Source: an uncultured Corynebacterium sp.
GTDB lineage: Bacteria > Actinomycetota > Actinomycetes > Mycobacteriales > Mycobacteriaceae
DNA: 15,048 bases
NCBI RefSeq assembly: GCF_937999985.1
Contig: NZ_CALLDG010000116.1
Location: forward strand, 1-15,048
Reading direction: 5' to 3'
Both the position numbers and the translations under genes were made by a program. Position 1 is the stretch's first letter. Each line of letters opens with the position of its first letter. The notes below the pieces were generated by a model. It did not search any database. It was not told the origin of the DNA and saw only the letters and a program-made list of their open reading frames with translations. This document shows, in pieces, positions 13,207-15,048 of the stretch.

Positions 13207-13674
13207 TTAGGAAAGCGCGCGCCGCCGCGTGTCTAACCACCCCTGCAGAATATGTACTGCTGCGGCCTGGTCGATCTTCTTTCTGCCTTTTTTACTATTG
13301 ACGCCGGAGGCGTGAAAAGCCTGCGTAGCGGCCATCGTAGACATTCTTTCGTCCACCATGCGCAGTGGAATATCCGGCAATTCCTCTTTAACCAGCCGCG
13401 CAAATTCCTCTGCATTCAGGGTGCTTTGTGTATGGTTTCCGCGCAGTGCAACCGGTAGGCCCACCACAATCTCCACCACGAAATTCTCCCGGCAGATCTC
13501 CGCCACACGCTGTACATCCGCGTCGTCCGCGGTGGCCTGAACGGTCTCCACGGGTGTGGCGAGGATGCAGTCCGGGTCCGAGATCGCCACTCCAATGCGC
13601 ACGGTGCCTACGTCGAGGCCGAGCCTCCGCCCGCGGCCGGGGTCGGTGGCTGGATCTGGCTTCTCGGTCTGCAT
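13207..13674 (-). CDS. ruvX: RuvX/YqgF, RNase H-fold putative pre-16S rRNA nuclease
   Basis: YqgF proteins have an RNase H-like fold. They have been linked to maturation of the 16S rRNA 5' end in E. coli and were earlier proposed as Holliday-junction resolvases. The product is 155 residues, typical length plus a polar N-terminal tail. Acidic-site motifs are intact: RRLGLDVGTVRIGVAISD (16-33) with Asp21, VVGLPVAL (70-77), VDERMST (107-113) with Asp108/Glu109, and KGRKKIDQAAAVHIL (129-143) with Asp135. The ATG at 13674 follows GGGGAG with a 9-nt spacer and is 21 bases after the alaS stop, so alaS and ruvX are probably cotranscribed. The 115-base spacer to mltG is the longest in the window and AT-richer than its surroundings, so a separate mltG promoter may lie there. 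Confidence 0.95.
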   Translation of the reverse strand: MQTEKPDPATDPGRGRRLGLDVGTVRIGVAISDPDCILATPVETVQATADDADVQRVAEICRENFVVEIVVGLPVALRGNHTQSTLNAEEFARLVKEELPDIPLRMVDERMSTMAATQAFHASGVNSKKGRKKIDQAAAVHILQGWLDTRRRALS

Positions 13675-13695
13675 CAGCGAAAACTCCCCGCGCGA

Positions 13696-15048
13696 CTATC
13701 CGCGCAGTGCGCTCTTGACGGCTTCGATGCCGGCGGGGATGCCGGCGGCGTCCGAACCAGAGCCCTGCGCCATGGCCGGCTTACCGCCACCGCGACCAGA
13801 AACCTTCTCCCCGAAGGCCTTGACGAGCTCGCCGGCCTTGATGCCCTTGTCCACAGCGGCATCGTTCGCAGCGGCGACGAAGGGCACCTTCTCGCCGTCC
13901 ACGGAGGCGAAGACCACGACGGCGGGCTCGGACCCCAGGCGGTTCTTCGCATCCATGGCGAGGGTGCGCAGGTCGCCTGCGGCCACGCCTTCCGGCAGCT
14001 GCTCGGCCAGGACCTTGACCTCGCCGATAGTCTCAGCCTTCTCCACCAGCTGGCCGACCTGCCCCTGCAGTTGCTGCGCACGCAGCTGCTGGATCTGCTT
14101 CTCGGCGGCCTTCAGTTTGGCAGTAAGCGCGTCGATGCGCTCCGGTAGTTCCTCGCTCGGGGTCTTCAGGCTGGTTGCCAGGCCAGCCACCAGAGACTTC
14201 TCGGTACTCAGGAAGCGGAAGGAATCCATGCCCGTGTAGGCCTCGATGCGGCGCACGCCGGAGCCGACGGAGGACTCGCCGAGCACGGAGATCGGGCCGA
14301 CCTGGGAAGAGTGCTCCACGTGGATACCGCCGCACAGCTCCATGGAGAACGGGCCGCCGATCTCCACGACGCGCACCTCGGAACCGTAATTCTCGCCGAA
14401 CAGGGCCATAGCGCCCATCGCCTTGGCCTCCTCCAGGGAGGTCTCGATGGTGTTCACCTGGTAGTCGCTATCCACCGCGCCGTTGGCGATCTCCTCGATC
14501 TGGTTCAGCTGGTTTTCGGTCAGCTGCTCGCCGTAGTTGAAGTCGAAGCGCAGGTAGCCCGGCTTGTTCATGGAGCCGGCCTGCACGGCTGTTGGCCCCA
14601 GCACCTCGCGCAGGGCGGCGTGAATCAGGTGCGTGCCGGAGTGCGCCTGGCGAGCCTGGTGGCGCCACGCCTTGTCCACCGTTGCCTGTACCTTTTGGCC
14701 CACGGCCAGCTCGCCGCCGCTCACGGTCACGTGGTGTACCCAGACCTTCTTGCCGACCTTCTGCACGTCCTCCACACGGGCGGAGCCCGAGGTGGTGGTC
14801 ATCTCGCCGCGATCGGCCATCTGGCCGCCGGCCTCGGCGTAGAACGGGGTGCGGTCCAGGATCACCTGAGCGGCAGCGCCCTCCGGGGCAGTCTCCACCA
14901 GCGCGCCGTCGCGGATGATGCCCAGCACGGAGGCCTCGTCAGCCAGGTTCTCGTAGCCGGTGAACACGGTCGGGTGGTTATCCACGAACGGACGGTAGAT
15001 CGTCTGATCCACGTGGCCCAGCTTCTTGGCGTTGTTATCGGCCTTGGC
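13696..15048 (-). CDS. alaS: Alanyl-tRNA synthetase, C-terminal half (5' end outside the window)
   Basis: The frame stays open to the window edge, so only the last 450 residues are present; the aminoacylation domain is missing. Visible parts are the editing domain and C-Ala domain. The editing site has the zinc motif HSGTH (fragment residues 136-140) with HLIHAALREVLG, and the second metal pair Cys239 and His243 in ELCGGIHVEHSS. AEAGGQMADRG (about 71-81) is the preceding glycine-rich element. A probable coiled coil (about 295-335, rich in Leu, Gln, Lys and Glu) leads to the DHHA1/C-Ala domain, ending GRGGGKPAMAQGSG and a final helix. The editing motif reads CGGIH where CGGTH is usual. The gene precedes ruvX by 21 bases and appears to lead the ruvX-mltG-aroE string. 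Confidence 0.97.
   Translation of the reverse strand, partial: AKADNNAKKLGHVDQTIYRPFVDNHPTVFTGYENLADEASVLGIIRDGALVETAPEGAAAQVILDRTPFYAEAGGQMADRGEMTTTSGSARVEDVQKVGKKVWVHHVTVSGGELAVGQKVQATVDKAWRHQARQAHSGTHLIHAALREVLGPTAVQAGSMNKPGYLRFDFNYGEQLTENQLNQIEEIANGAVDSDYQVNTIETSLEEAKAMGAMALFGENYGSEVRVVEIGGPFSMELCGGIHVEHSSQVGPISVLGESSVGSGVRRIEAYTGMDSFRFLSTEKSLVAGLATSLKTPSEELPERIDALTAKLKAAEKQIQQLRAQQLQGQVGQLVEKAETIGEVKVLAEQLPEGVAAGDLRTLAMDAKNRLGSEPAVVVFASVDGEKVPFVAAANDAAVDKGIKAGELVKAFGEKVSGRGGGKPAMAQGSGSDAAGIPAGIEAVKSALRG

Overview
The window is a G+C-rich stretch of a bacterial chromosome in which every recognisable gene lies on the minus strand, so transcription runs from position 15048 down to 1. In transcription order the genes are alaS (5' part missing), ruvX, mltG, aroE, a short A24 prepilin-peptidase-like gene, aroC, aroK, aroB, aroQ, pepQ, efp, nusB, pyrR, pyrB, pyrC, carA and carB (3' part missing). 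The gene order, the codon use and the actinobacterial features of the proteins point to Corynebacterium or a close relative in the Mycobacteriales. The species cannot be fixed from the window alone.

Region 1 (about 15048-11937) holds alanyl-tRNA synthetase, the RuvX/YqgF nuclease-fold protein and the MltG peptidoglycan transglycosylase. This is the familiar alaS-ruvX-mltG-aroE string of actinobacteria. Region 2 (about 11858-6881) carries five shikimate-pathway enzymes: AroE, AroC, AroK, AroB and type II AroQ. An integral-membrane A24 aspartic peptidase gene is inserted between aroE and aroC. aroC and aroK overlap by ATGA, and the aro genes are otherwise closely spaced. Region 3 (6842-4472) has an Xaa-Pro peptidase, elongation factor P and NusB. 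Region 4 (4401-1) is the pyrimidine operon pyrR-pyrB-pyrC-carA-carB, which supplies carbamoyl phosphate, carbamoyl aspartate and dihydroorotate.

The best regulatory signal is directly upstream of pyrR. There a 35-nt minus-strand hairpin presents a CAGAGA hexaloop of the type bound by PyrR, and its lower stem contains the pyrR Shine-Dalgarno sequence. This fits PyrR-dependent translational repression as known from mycobacteria. Other signals are a possible leaderless promoter for aroC, a hairpin and promoter-like spacer before efp, a perfect DnaA box inside an inverted repeat downstream of aroE, and several small tandem duplications in spacers and gene ends. No spacer reaches 300 bases; the longest is about 115 bases (13092-13206).

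I see no mobile element, CRISPR array, tRNA or rRNA gene, phage gene or defence gene, and nothing I would call an undescribed multi-gene system. This is a conserved housekeeping region, and the interest lies in regulation and in small sequence oddities.
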